Shown: positions 42,110 through 53,264 of the stretch, one piece after another
How the letters are laid out: each line of letters opens with the position of its first letter
Numbering within the stretch: position 1 is the first letter of the stretch
NCBI RefSeq assembly: GCF_016862215.1
Contig: NZ_BOMN01000057.1
Span: 186,001-250,000 of the forward strand
Length of the DNA stretch: 64,000 nt
Origin: Winogradskya humida
GTDB lineage: Bacteria; Actinomycetota; Actinomycetes; Mycobacteriales; Micromonosporaceae
Reading direction: 5' to 3'
Program-made: the position numbers and the translations under genes
The notes under the pieces: model-generated
What the model was told of the DNA's origin: nothing
Database searches by the model: none
The model's input: only the letters and a program-made list of their open reading frames with translations

Positions 42110-42798
42110 CGATCTCCGCTGTCGCGCCGCACCACCACGCGGACGTCTCGGGTGGCTGGCTGCGCGCGGCGACGTTCGGGGCGATGGACGGCCTGGTCAC
42201 CAACATCGCCCTGATCGCCGGGGTCGGCGGTGGCGGGGTCAGCCGGCCCACGCTGATCCTCACCGGCGTGGCCGGGCTGGTCGCGGGCGCCATCTCGATG
42301 GGGCTAGGCGAGTACACCAGCGTGCGCACCCAGAACGACCAGGTCGCGGCCGAGCTCGCCAAGGAGCTGCACGAGCTGCGGGCCAACCCGGACGGTGAGG
42401 CCGCCGAGCTTGTCGAGATGTGGACCGCCCGGGGGCTCCCCGCGGATCTCGCCCGGCAGGTGGCCGACGTGCTCAAGGACAACCCCGAGCAGGCGCTGCG
42501 GGTGCACGCCCAGGAAGAGCTTGGCGTCGTCCCGGACGAGTTGCCCAGCCCGTGGACGGCGGCGTTCTCGTCGTTCGTCTGCTTCTCGATCGGTGCGGTG
42601 GTCCCGCTGCTCACCTATCTGCTGGGCTTCGACTCGCTCTGGCTGGCGCTGGCTGTCGGCGGGGTCGGCCTGTTCACCGCCGGGGTGCTCGTCGCGCGGT
42701 TCACCCGGCAGAGCTGGTGGCGCAGCGGTTCGCGGCAACTCCTGCTCGGCGCGGCGGCCGCGGCGGCAACCTACCTGATCGGGCTGCTATTCAAATAG
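42106..42798 (+). CDS. VIT1/CCC1-family Fe2+/Mn2+ transporter
   Basis: 230 residues from GTG 42106, coupled to map by a GTGA overlap. Five helices; the family signature is present: [17 protein letters not shown] in the first helix, [16 protein letters not shown] in the second, and the acidic cytoplasmic segment (about 65-145, with many Glu) that binds metal in VIT proteins. It should move iron or manganese out of the cytosol. It overlaps the convergent nucleotidyltransferase-like gene by 12 bp; beyond that lie two ferritin-like genes. Confidence 0.93.
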   Translation: MTISAVAPHHHADVSGGWLRAATFGAMDGLVTNIALIAGVGGGGVSRPTLILTGVAGLVAGAISMGLGEYTSVRTQNDQVAAELAKELHELRANPDGEAAELVEMWTARGLPADLARQVADVLKDNPEQALRVHAQEELGVVPDELPSPWTAAFSSFVCFSIGAVVPLLTYLLGFDSLWLALAVGGVGLFTAGVLVARFTRQSWWRSGSRQLLLGAAAAAATYLIGLLFK

Positions 42799-43497
42799 GG
42801 CGCTGAGCGGGCCGTCCACGGGGCGGCCCCGGGCCGCGAGTTCGTCCGCCTGTGCCCTGAGCGTCGCGCCGAGCTCGGTCATGTCCGCACCGGCCAGACC
42901 GCTGCGCCGGACGGCGTCGGCCTGGTTACGGAAATGGGTGCGGCCGAGCAGACCCGCGACCATCGCGGTGTGCAGGCGCGCCTCGGCCATCAGCACCATC
43001 GCGGTGTCGGTCTCGTACCACCCGGCCAGCCGTTCGGCGCGGGCATGCGCGGCCGACGCGACGCACCAGTTGCTCCGGGCGGGTGTGCTGAACTCGGCGG
43101 GCCGGGCCGACGCGAGCTTGGCCAGGTGCGCCTCGCGCAGGTCGGCGAACCAGCCCCGCGGGTCGTAGAGGGCACGGGTGGTCAGCCAGCGGTCCGCCTC
43201 GAGCGGCCAGCGCGGGGTGATCTCCCCGGCTCGCCGCAGCACCTCGTCACCGGTGACGACGACCAGGTCGGCCAGGATCCCGTCGACCCGCCGCCGGGTG
43301 GCGCGCGGCCCGGCGCCCGCCCGGTAGGTCACGACGACCAGGTTGACGTCGCTGCTGGTCGTGTCGTCCCCGTGGGCCAGCGAGCCGTTGACCCCGATCG
43401 CCCGGACCTCGGCGGACCAGCGTTTCAGAATGACGTCGCGCAGCCGGACGGCCAGGTGCCATCGGGGGTTGGCCAGATCGATCTCGTCCGGTGCCAT
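42787..43497 (-). CDS. Nucleotidyltransferase-fold protein with altered catalytic motif
   Basis: 236 residues from ATG 43497, 1 nt after the stop of the DUF4439 gene. The DNA-polymerase-beta-like motif is GSLAHGDDTTSSDVNL: the first Asp is present but the second, expected in SDxDL, is Asn. A C-terminal helical domain follows, like kanamycin nucleotidyltransferase relatives. The substitution could weaken metal binding or the family may use a different residue. Function unknown; it appears to be in one operon with the two ferritin-like genes. Confidence 0.8.
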   Translation of the reverse strand: MAPDEIDLANPRWHLAVRLRDVILKRWSAEVRAIGVNGSLAHGDDTTSSDVNLVVVTYRAGAGPRATRRRVDGILADLVVVTGDEVLRRAGEITPRWPLEADRWLTTRALYDPRGWFADLREAHLAKLASARPAEFSTPARSNWCVASAAHARAERLAGWYETDTAMVLMAEARLHTAMVAGLLGRTHFRNQADAVRRSGLAGADMTELGATLRAQADELAARGRPVDGPLSALFE

Positions 43498-43498
43498 G

Positions 43499-43921
43499 TC
43501 AGGGTCTCCCCGGCCAGGCAAGGGTCGCCGGGCTGACCTTGCCGAGCCGCCGCCAGCGCGCCGCCCGGACCGCGGCATCGGTCAGCGCGCTCAACGCCGT
43601 CGCACGGTCACCGTCCTGCGTCACCGGGAGCACGGCCCGCCACGCCTGTGCGACACCATCCTCGACCTGGATCGCCAGCCTGAGGGCGGTGTCACGGTCG
43701 GTGATCTCGAACGGGAGCTCGTACCCGGCGGGTGCGGGGGCGGTGCTCGCCTTCAGTGCGGCGAGGGTCAGGACCAGGGCGTCACGCCGGTCGCGGTGGA
43801 TCGCTTCGGACGACCGCGCCTCGGTCAGGTCACCCTTGGTGGTCAGTTTCACGCCCAATATTCCGTACGCGTAAATGGCCGCTTCTTCCGCCGCCAGCGC
43901 AGCCGCCATCTCGCCGCTCAT
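43499..43921 (-). CDS. DUF4439 ferritin-like protein
   Basis: 140 residues, starting inside the stop of the upstream lipoprotein gene (ATGA). All-helical; helix 1 has AAEEAAIYAYG and helix 2 has SSEAIHRDRRDAL, giving Glu, Tyr, Glu and His at spacings like half of a di-iron ferritin-like site. Iron binding is inferred, not shown. Homologous genes sit beside rimP in mycobacteria (Rv2844 region), so the location is conserved. Function unknown. Confidence 0.85.
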   Translation of the reverse strand: MSGEMAAALAAEEAAIYAYGILGVKLTTKGDLTEARSSEAIHRDRRDALVLTLAALKASTAPAPAGYELPFEITDRDTALRLAIQVEDGVAQAWRAVLPVTQDGDRATALSALTDAAVRAARWRRLGKVSPATLAWPGRP

Positions 43922-44388
43922 CGCAGTGCCTCCGCGTGGGCGGCCCGGGCCGCGGCGATCGATCCCACCAGCGCGGCACGCCCGCTTGGCGCCGCCTTGC
44001 AGGCCGCCGTAGCGGTCTTCAGCGCGGACTGCTCGGCCTTGCGCAGCTCGGCGAGCGCGTCGGTGCCCGACTCGGTCGGCGGGCCCGACGCACCGCCCGA
44101 CGGCAGCGTCGCACCGATGAGCTTTGCCAGCTCGGTCGCGTGAGCCCGGTGGTCCAGCGCCATCGGCGACAGGCGCGCGGCGAGATCGGGGGAGGCCAGG
44201 CCGGCACGTTCGTAGGCCATCGCCAGGGTGAGCGCCTCGTCCAGCACGGGCTGCAGCGCGTCCGGTGGCGGGGCCGGCTCGGGGTCGGCACCGAACAGCC
44301 CGCAGCCGGTGAGAGCGGCGAGACCGGCGCTGCCCGCGACCGCGCCGAGAACCTGACGTCTTCTCACGTGGCAATCCAACACCATCAC
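43918..44388 (-). CDS. Putative lipoprotein, ferritin-like helical domain
   Basis: 156 residues. The N-terminus has an Arg-rich, Tat-like signal (RRRQVLGAVAGSAGLAALTGC) with a lipobox LTGC, so Cys29 would be lipidated and the protein held outside the membrane. The mature part is helical with AMAYERAG and DHRAHATEL, an arrangement resembling the DUF4439 neighbour. A GTG at 44367 directly before the Arg cluster is an alternative start. It overlaps the DUF4439 gene (ATGA), and the two products may work as a pair on the two membrane sides. Confidence 0.8.
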   Translation of the reverse strand: MMVLDCHVRRRQVLGAVAGSAGLAALTGCGLFGADPEPAPPPDALQPVLDEALTLAMAYERAGLASPDLAARLSPMALDHRAHATELAKLIGATLPSGGASGPPTESGTDALAELRKAEQSALKTATAACKAAPSGRAALVGSIAAARAAHAEALR

Positions 44389-44463
44389 GAGCGAACCGGG
44401 CTCGCTGACCTGCGCGTGGCGTCGATTCGGTGCGGCGCTAACCGGTCACCTGGCGTGGCGCGT

Positions 44464-44469
44464 TACGCT
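44464..44469 (+). promoter_or_regulatory. Possible -10 box TACGCT of the rimP operon
   Basis: TACGCT lies in the 188-bp space between the divergent lipoprotein gene and rimP, about 110 bp before the rimP start. No clear -35 element is seen. Confidence 0.35.
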
Positions 44470-44481
44470 CTGCGTCAGCTG

Positions 44482-44551
44482 CCGGGGATTTGGCCCCGGT
44501 GGCATGCCGGTGTTCCCGGTGGTAGACCGGCGGGCGGTTCACTACCCGCCG
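44482..44551 (+). promoter_or_regulatory. Two leader hairpins before rimP
   Basis: CCGGGG (44482-44487) pairs with CCCCGG (44494-44499), and CGGCGGG (44528-44534) pairs with CCCGCCG (44545-44551). The second ends 25 nt before the rimP ATG. They could form a structured 5' leader with a regulatory role; no ligand is suggested. Confidence 0.45.
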
Positions 44552-44576
44552 TACTCAAGCAGAAGGGTTGGGCCCG

Positions 44577-45242
44577 ATGACGCAGCGTGGTCGCGCCGGT
44601 GCCCGGCCGACGAATCGCCGCTCCGGTGGTGGGCGAGGCAATCAGGCCGCTCCCGAGACTCAGGCGCCCACGGCGCCACGGATCGATCTGGTGGCCGCCC
44701 GCGCGCGGGTCCGTGCCGTGATCGAGCCGGTCATCGCCACCGCGGGATACGACCTCGAAGAGGTCAATCTTTCGCGGGCGGGCCGCCGGCACGTGGTGCG
44801 GGTGCTCGTCGACGCCGACGGGGGCATCAGCCTCGACGACGTCGCGGTGGTGTCCCGGGAGATCTCGAACGCGCTCGACGCGGCCGAGGAGGCCGGCGGC
44901 GAGGTGCTCGCCGGTGAATACCAGCTAGAGGTGGGATCGCCCGGTATCGACCGGCCGCTGACCCTGCCCCGGCACTGGCGGCGCAACGTGAGCCGCCTGG
45001 TCACGGTCACCGTGGCGGGCAAGTCGGTGACCGGCCGGGTCACCTCTGCCGACGACAGCGGCATCGTGCTGGACGGCGACCGGCCGGTGGCATTCGCGGA
45101 CCTCGGTCCCGGCAAGGTGCAGATCGAGTTCAAACGACTCGACGAGGCCGTCTTCCCGGACGACGAGGACGACGAAGACGACGACGATCTTGAAGATGAC
45201 GACGACGAAGATGACGAGAATGGGGAGGGCGAGGACAAGTGA
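44577..45242 (+). CDS. rimP: Ribosome maturation factor RimP
   Basis: 221 residues from ATG 44577, with AGAAGGG about 10 nt upstream. RimP assists 30S subunit maturation. The N-terminal domain has [28 protein letters not shown] and the middle has [15 protein letters not shown], the family hallmark. The last 30 residues are almost purely Asp/Glu, an acidic tail not needed for the fold. It overlaps nusA by GTGA, the standard rimP-nusA order. Confidence 0.96.
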   Translation: MTQRGRAGARPTNRRSGGGRGNQAAPETQAPTAPRIDLVAARARVRAVIEPVIATAGYDLEEVNLSRAGRRHVVRVLVDADGGISLDDVAVVSREISNALDAAEEAGGEVLAGEYQLEVGSPGIDRPLTLPRHWRRNVSRLVTVTVAGKSVTGRVTSADDSGIVLDGDRPVAFADLGPGKVQIEFKRLDEAVFPDDEDDEDDDDLEDDDDEDDENGEGEDK

Positions 45243-46255
45243 ACATCGACCTCGCGGCGCTGCGCGCCCTGGAGCGCGAGCGGGAGATCCCGTTCGAGAC
45301 GATCCTCGCGGCGATCGAGACAGCACTACTGACCGCCTACCGGCACACGGACGGATCCGAGTCCCACGCCCGGGTGGAGATCGACCGCAAGAACGGTGCG
45401 GCACAGGTTTTCGCGCAGGAGCTCGACGACGAGGGCACGCTGGTCCGGGAGTGGGACGACACCCCGCACGACTTCGGCCGCATCGCCGCCATGACCGCCA
45501 AGCAGGTCATCCTGCAGCGGCTGCGGGAGGCGACGGACGAGGCCCACTTCGGTGAGTACGCAGGACGCGACGGTGATCTGATCACCGGCATCGTGCAGGC
45601 GGACGCCGCGCGGGCCGAGAAGGGCATCGTCACCGTCGACCTAGGCAAGATCGAGGCGGTGCTGCCGCAGTCCGAGCAGGTGCCCGGCGAGGCGTACGAC
45701 CACGGGTCGCGGATCCGCGCGATCGTGGTGCACGTCGCCAAGGGGTTCCGCGGGCCGCAGATCACTCTTTCGCGCTCGCACCCGGCGCTGGTGAAGAAGC
45801 TCTTCGCGCTCGAAGTGCCCGAGATCGCCGATGGCACGGTCGAGATCGCGGCGATCGCACGTGAGGCTGGTCACCGTACGAAGATCGCGGTGCACTCCAA
45901 GGTCCCCGGCGTGAACGCCAAGGGCGCCTGCATCGGCCCGATGGGTCAGCGGGTCCGTGCGGTGATGAGCGAGCTGCACGGCGAGAAGATCGACATCATC
46001 GACTACTCGGAGGACCCGGCGCAGTTCGTCGGAAACGCGCTCTCACCTGCGAAAGCCCTGCGGGTGGAGGTCGTTGACGCGGCCACCCGGACCGCTCGCG
46101 TGACCGTCCCGGATTTCCAGCTCTCGCTGGCCATCGGGCGCGAGGGCCAGAACGCCCGGCTCGCCGCCCGGCTGACCGGCTGGCGCATCGACATCCGGCC
46201 CGACAACGAGCCGGCACCGGCCGCGGAGCGGGATGCCGCCGAGACCGGAAGCTGA
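45239..46255 (+). CDS. nusA: Transcription termination/antitermination factor NusA
   Basis: 338 residues from GTG 45239. Domains: N-terminal RNA polymerase-binding part (1-120), S1 (about 130-200; [19 protein letters not shown]), KH1 and KH2 (about 200-330; [18 protein letters not shown] and [21 protein letters not shown]). The short form without C-terminal acidic repeats is normal for actinobacteria. It is co-translated with rimP. Confidence 0.97.
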   Translation: MNIDLAALRALEREREIPFETILAAIETALLTAYRHTDGSESHARVEIDRKNGAAQVFAQELDDEGTLVREWDDTPHDFGRIAAMTAKQVILQRLREATDEAHFGEYAGRDGDLITGIVQADAARAEKGIVTVDLGKIEAVLPQSEQVPGEAYDHGSRIRAIVVHVAKGFRGPQITLSRSHPALVKKLFALEVPEIADGTVEIAAIAREAGHRTKIAVHSKVPGVNAKGACIGPMGQRVRAVMSELHGEKIDIIDYSEDPAQFVGNALSPAKALRVEVVDAATRTARVTVPDFQLSLAIGREGQNARLAARLTGWRIDIRPDNEPAPAAERDAAETGS

Positions 46256-46274
46256 CCGGATACGCGGGACCGGC

Positions 46275-46616
46275 ATGCGAGGAGTAGACTTTTCATCGGC
46301 TGGCCCGGTGCGAACCTGCATCGGTTGTCGCTTGCGCGCGCCGGCCAAGGAGTTACTGCGGTTCATCGCGGTCGAAGCAGGAGACATTTTCCAGCTTCAG
46401 CCCGATCCGGACCGTCGACTGCCGGGTCGGGGAGCGCACGTGCACTCCGAGCCGGCCTGCTTTGCGCAGGCGGAGCGGCGACGCGCCTTCGGGCGTGCGT
46501 TGCGTCTCACCGGTGTTGCTGACACCGGCTTGCTTGCCGAGCACATCCGCGCGGTTATGCCGCGTGGAACGACCGATGACGAGGCGTTGGCGCCTCGTCA
46601 CGACCCAGCAAGGTAG
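46275..46616 (+). CDS. ylxR: YlxR-family (DUF448) RNA-binding protein
   Basis: 113 residues from ATG 46275; GTG 46308 is an alternative start. The family core is RTCIGCRLRAPAKELLRFIAV and RRLPGRGAHVHSEPACF. YlxR is a small nucleic-acid-binding protein always found between nusA and infB, with roles proposed in RNase P and gene regulation. It lies 19 bp after nusA. Confidence 0.93.
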   Translation: MRGVDFSSAGPVRTCIGCRLRAPAKELLRFIAVEAGDIFQLQPDPDRRLPGRGAHVHSEPACFAQAERRRAFGRALRLTGVADTGLLAEHIRAVMPRGTTDDEALAPRHDPAR

Positions 46617-46727
46617 GACGACCGCAATGAGCACACGATGAAGTCCCTGAAATGACCAGGCTTCTAGTGCACGAGTGAGGTCGCTGCGGGTGCTTGCTGC
46701 TCGCACGACCTCAAAGTGAGGAGTGCA

Positions 46728-49795
<3,068 letters not shown>

Positions 49796-49799
<4 letters not shown>

Positions 49800-49837
49800 C
49801 GCCCAGCAAGTAACGCCTAACAAGTAACGCTCAGCAA
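49796..49837. repeat. Three 14-bp tandem units starting in the infB stop
   Basis: GTAACGCCCAGCAA, GTAACGCCTAACAA and GTAACGCTCAGCAA follow each other exactly; the first includes the TAA stop of infB. Each unit carries a TAA in the same relative place. Confidence 0.9.
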
Positions 49838-49844
49838 GGCAGTG

Positions 49845-49882
49845 CGGCCCCCGGTGCGAAAGCGCCGGGGGCCGTTGTCTTT
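49845..49882 (+). terminator. Rho-independent terminator after infB
   Basis: A 13-bp stem (49845-49857 with 49862-49874, one G-T pair) with GAAA loop is followed by TTGTCTTT. It separates infB from the methyltransferase gene. Confidence 0.9.
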
Positions 49883-49891
49883 ACTACGGGG

Positions 49892-50917
49892 ATGTCCCGC
49901 TACGCCCTGTTGCTCGCACCCTCCGCCAACCGCGTCTACGCCGACCAGGCCGGCCGCCTCTCCCGCGCGGAGCTGGCCGCCTTTTCCCCGGTCCTCTCGG
50001 CGCCGCTCACCGAGGTCGCGGAGACCACGATCGGTGGCGTCGGCTACGTCACGTTCCTGGGCGACCTCGCCCCGCGGGACGTCGCGTACCTCTCGAACCT
50101 GTCCTCGGGTTACGCCCTGTTCGAACGGGTCGGCGAGGACCTGCTGCGCCCGGTCACGCTGGAGCCGCTGGCCCGCTACGACAGCGACCTGATCACCATC
50201 CCGAAGTACGCCGGCAAGACCAACGAGCAGTTCACCAAGCTCCTGCTCAACCTGACCCTGCTCGCGTCCGCGTCGGCACCGCGCATGCTCGACGCCCAGC
50301 TCACCGTCTGCGACCCCCTGGCGGGCCGCGGAACCACGCTGAACCAGGCCCTCATGTACGGCTACGACGCGCTGGGTGTGGAGATCGACGGTAAGGACGT
50401 GGAGGCGTACAAGCTGTTCCTCCAGACCTGGCTGAAGCGCAAGCGGCTCAAGCACACCGCGGATCTCGTCCCGGTACGCCGTCAGGGCCGTCGCGCGGCC
50501 CGCCGCCTCGAGGTCACGCTCGCGGCCAGCAAGGAGGATCACAAGTCCGGCGCCGTGCAGAAGATCACCCTGCTCAACGCGGACACCACCCACTTGGATG
50601 GCCTGCTCAAGCCGAACTGTGCCGACGTGCTGGTCGCGGATCTGCCGTACGGCGTCGCGCACGGCAGCTACGACGACGAGGGTGGCATCAACCGCCGCCC
50701 GCTCGACCTGCTGGAGCGTGCGCTGCCCGTGTGGCTGCCGTTGCTGCGTGCCGGTGGAGCCCTCGGCCTCTCCTGGAACACCAAGGTCGCCAAGCGCGAA
50801 CTGGCCGAGGACATCCTGCTCGCCAACGGTCTCGAGCTGGTCGCCTACGAGGAGCTGAGCCACCGCGTCGACCAGGGCATCGAGCGCGACGTCGTCGTAG
50901 CCCGGAAACAGGGCTGA
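49892..50917 (+). CDS. SAM-dependent RNA methyltransferase-like protein (TRM11/UPF0020 type)
   Basis: 341 residues from ATG 49892. The Rossmann methyltransferase core has motif I as VCDPLAGRGTTLNQALM (about 148-164), and motif IV as VADLPYGVAHG, a DLPYG variant of (N/D)PPY used for amino-group methylation of nucleic acids. A central Lys/Arg-rich stretch (LKRKRLKHTADLVPVRRQGRR) could bind RNA. The gene is not part of the usual infB-rbfA block and seems inserted here. The RNA target is unknown. Confidence 0.8.
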   Translation: MSRYALLLAPSANRVYADQAGRLSRAELAAFSPVLSAPLTEVAETTIGGVGYVTFLGDLAPRDVAYLSNLSSGYALFERVGEDLLRPVTLEPLARYDSDLITIPKYAGKTNEQFTKLLLNLTLLASASAPRMLDAQLTVCDPLAGRGTTLNQALMYGYDALGVEIDGKDVEAYKLFLQTWLKRKRLKHTADLVPVRRQGRRAARRLEVTLAASKEDHKSGAVQKITLLNADTTHLDGLLKPNCADVLVADLPYGVAHGSYDDEGGINRRPLDLLERALPVWLPLLRAGGALGLSWNTKVAKRELAEDILLANGLELVAYEELSHRVDQGIERDVVVARKQG

Positions 50918-50936
50918 TCTTGTCGCTCGGCGGGCG

Positions 50937-50942
50937 TATCGT
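50937..50942 (+). promoter_or_regulatory. -10 box TATCGT of the DUF503 gene
   Basis: TATCGT lies 8 nt before ATG 50951 without a Shine-Dalgarno, fitting a leaderless mRNA. Confidence 0.5.
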
Positions 50943-50950
50943 GCTCGCTG

Positions 50951-51244
50951 ATGTATACGGAGACTGCGATATTCGATCTTCTGCTCCCCGGTGACTCCCA
51001 GTCGCTCAAGCAGAAGCGTTCCTACGTGCGGCCGATCATCGCCATGCTGCGCAAGTTCGAGGTCAGCGTGGCGGAGGTCGGCGTGCACGACCTGCTGGGC
51101 CGGGCCGAGATCGGCGTGGCCGTGGTCGCTGCCGAGGCGGCCCAGGCCAGGGCGGTGATCGACACCTGCGAGAACCAGATCGCGGGCCGGCCCGAGATCG
51201 AGCTTCTCTCGGTGAAGCGCCGGCTGTTCACCGATGAGGATTGA
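50951..51244 (+). CDS. DUF503 (YlxP-like) protein
   Basis: 97 residues. The DUF503 landmarks are FDLLLPGDSQSLKQKRSYVRPI and the central SVAEVGVHDLLGRAEIGVAVV. Small ferredoxin-like-fold proteins of this family lie between infB and rbfA in many bacteria and are thought to help ribosome assembly, but the function is not established. It has its own -10 box and stands 100 bp before rbfA. Confidence 0.9.
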   Translation: MYTETAIFDLLLPGDSQSLKQKRSYVRPIIAMLRKFEVSVAEVGVHDLLGRAEIGVAVVAAEAAQARAVIDTCENQIAGRPEIELLSVKRRLFTDED

Positions 51245-51344
51245 CCGGTAGGCGCGACGTTCGACGCCGGTCGGGCATGGGTAGGCTTCCAGGGTTAGGC
51301 GGGGCTGGTGCAGCCCCGCACGCACGGTTGTCGGAGGTGGCGAT

Positions 51345-51812
51345 ATGTCGGACCCGGCCAAGGCGCGGCGGCACGCGGAGCGGATCAAGGAGCTCGTGGC
51401 CTCGCTGGTACGCGAGATCAAGGACCCCCGGCTCGGCATGCTGACCGTCACGGACGCCCGGATCACGGGAGACCTGCGCGACGCGCACGTCTACTACACG
51501 GTTCTCGGCGACCCCACCGAGCAGGCCTCGACGGCGGCCGCGCTGGACAGCGCCAAGGGCATGCTGCGCACCAGGGTCGGCCACGCGCTGGGCCTGCGTC
51601 ACTCGCCGAGCCTCACGTTCGTGCTGGACAACGTCCTGGACAACGTCAAGGAGATCGACGACCTGCTCGAGGCCGCCCGGCACCGCGATGCCGAGGTGCA
51701 GCGGCTGGCCGCCGGCAAGAAGTACGCCGGTGACGCCGACCCGTACAAGCCCGAGACGGACGACGAGGACGAGGACGCCGACGAGCGAGTGGGCGCCGAG
51801 GAGAAACGGTGA
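51345..51812 (+). CDS. rbfA: 30S ribosome-binding factor RbfA
   Basis: 155 residues from an ATG with GGAGG 7 nt upstream. RbfA helps 16S rRNA 5' end maturation in 30S assembly. The KH-like fold shows ARRHAERIKELVASLVREIKDPRLGMLTV and RTRVGHALGLRHSPSLTFVLDNV-type segments. The last 25 residues are an acidic tail (DDEDEDADE), as in RimP of this window. It overlaps the DHH gene by GTGA. Confidence 0.95.
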   Translation: MSDPAKARRHAERIKELVASLVREIKDPRLGMLTVTDARITGDLRDAHVYYTVLGDPTEQASTAAALDSAKGMLRTRVGHALGLRHSPSLTFVLDNVLDNVKEIDDLLEAARHRDAEVQRLAAGKKYAGDADPYKPETDDEDEDADERVGAEEKR

Positions 51813-52846
51813 CGGACACGGTCGCCCGGGCGCTGCCCGCGGCCATCCCGGACGCGGAGTGGTCCGCGGCCGTCAGGATGGTCCGCGAGCTGGCCTCGGG
51901 CGGCCGTGTGCTGCTCATCTGTCACGTCAACCCCGACGGGGACGCGCTCGGGAGCATGCTCGGCTTCGCGCTGGGGCTGCGCAGCCTGGGCGTGGCGGAC
52001 ATCCAGGCGACCTTCCCCGGTGAGTTCGAGGTCCCGGCGCCGTTCGCGGCGATGCCCGGTCTCGATCTGCTCGTCGCGGCGGGGGAGGCCTGGGCCGACC
52101 CCGATCTGCTCATCATCTTCGACGTGGCGGCCGAGTCACGGCTGGGCGCGCTCGCCGACCGGCTGGACCGGGCCCGCGAGAGCATCGTTCTCGATCATCA
52201 CGCCTCCAACACCGGCTTCGGTGGGGTGCAGCTCGTCGACCCGCACGCCGCCGCGACCTCCGTGGTCGTGGAGCAGTTGCTGGACCGGCTGGACATCCCG
52301 CTCGACCGCGGGATCGCTGAGTGCCTCTACATCGCGTTGTCGACCGACACCGGGTCGTTCCGGTTCGACATGACCACGCCGCGGGTGCACGAGATGGCTG
52401 CCCGGCTGATCGCGACCGGGTTGCGTCCGGCCGAGATCTCACGCCGCATCTTCGACAGCCGTCCCTTCGGTGCCATGAAGCTCTTCGCCGACGTGCTCGC
52501 GCGCGCCGAGCTGGAGCCCGGGGCCGCGGGCGGGCTCGGGTTGGTGTGGACCTACGCGACCCTCGACGACCTGGCCCGGCACGAGCAGCGACCGTATGTG
52601 CTCGACGCCCTGATCGACCCCGTGCGTTGTGTCGCCGAGGCGGATGTCTCGGTTGTCGTCAAGCAGGTGGCCGAGGGCGAGTGGGCGGTGTCACTGCGGA
52701 GCAAGGGCGCGGTGGACGTCAGCGCCGTCGCGGTAGCTCTCCGTGGTGGCGGCCATCGGTTAGCGGCCGGTTTCACCGGTTACGGAACTCCGAGTGAGGT
52801 AATGGCAACAGTGCGTGACCAGCTGAACCACCAGACCGCCATCTAG
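51809..52846 (+). CDS. DHH/DHHA1 phosphoesterase (NrnA-like)
   Basis: 345 residues from GTG 51809. The motifs are CHVNPDGDALGS (motif I), FDVAAESRLG (motif II), VLDHHASNTGFG (DHH motif III) and the DHHA1 GGGHRLAAGF near the C-terminus. NrnA-type enzymes degrade short RNAs or cyclic-dinucleotide breakdown products and convert pAp to AMP. Its place after rbfA matches M. tuberculosis Rv2837c, which has these activities. It ends with a terminator. Confidence 0.94.
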   Translation: MTDTVARALPAAIPDAEWSAAVRMVRELASGGRVLLICHVNPDGDALGSMLGFALGLRSLGVADIQATFPGEFEVPAPFAAMPGLDLLVAAGEAWADPDLLIIFDVAAESRLGALADRLDRARESIVLDHHASNTGFGGVQLVDPHAAATSVVVEQLLDRLDIPLDRGIAECLYIALSTDTGSFRFDMTTPRVHEMAARLIATGLRPAEISRRIFDSRPFGAMKLFADVLARAELEPGAAGGLGLVWTYATLDDLARHEQRPYVLDALIDPVRCVAEADVSVVVKQVAEGEWAVSLRSKGAVDVSAVAVALRGGGHRLAAGFTGYGTPSEVMATVRDQLNHQTAI

Positions 52847-52867
52847 CAGCACAAACATCGATGAAAG

Positions 52868-52889
52868 GCCAGCCTTCGGGCTGGCTTTT
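52868..52889 (+). terminator. Rho-independent terminator after the DHH gene
   Basis: GCCAGCC (52868-52874) pairs with GGCTGGC (52879-52885) around a TTCG tetraloop and is followed by TTTT; flanking A and T runs extend the stem. Confidence 0.88.
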
Positions 52890-53108
52890 CGCGTTTTGGT
52901 GTCCCGTTTGCTGGGATGGGCTGCGCAAGGGGCGGGACTTAACGATAGCTTGGGTGAACGGTGATTTGGTTTTTGCACGGTCACATCATGACCATGAGTG
53001 AAGGCCGACCTATGGGGTTTCCCCGCGTTGCCGCACCGCCCGTCCGGTGATCCCGGGCCGGTCCACGCGACGCTCGCCCCGACCGATTTCTGTGGAAGGA
53101 CCGCCATC

Positions 53109-53204
53109 ATGGCCGCCATGCCCAAGCCCAAGCCCCAGCCCGCCGACGAGGCCCGCGAGCAGCTCCGCCGTGCGCTGCAGACGTCGATGGACACCCGGCA
53201 GTAG
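53109..53204 (+). CDS. Putative 31-residue small protein
   Basis: ATG 53109 is preceded by GGAAGGA with 8 nt spacing; the frame ends at TAG 53204 and is followed 14 bp later by a terminator-like hairpin. The peptide starts MAAMPKPKPQPADEAREQL and is charged, with a Lys-Pro repeat then an amphipathic helix (REQLRRALQTSMDTRQ). It has no recognisable family. Good Shine-Dalgarno, helix-like composition and own terminator support it, but without homologs it remains a candidate. Confidence 0.45.
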   Translation: MAAMPKPKPQPADEAREQLRRALQTSMDTRQ

Positions 53205-53218
53205 AGATGTAACTGGCT

Positions 53219-53237
53219 GGAGCGCATTGCGCTCCTT
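53219..53237 (+). terminator. Short hairpin after the small ORF
   Basis: GGAGCGC (53219-53225) pairs with GCGCTCC (53229-53235) around ATT and is followed only by TT. Weak terminator, or part of the upstream region of the MATE gene. Confidence 0.4.
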
Positions 53238-53264
53238 ACGGCGCAGCGGGCATCATGACGATTC

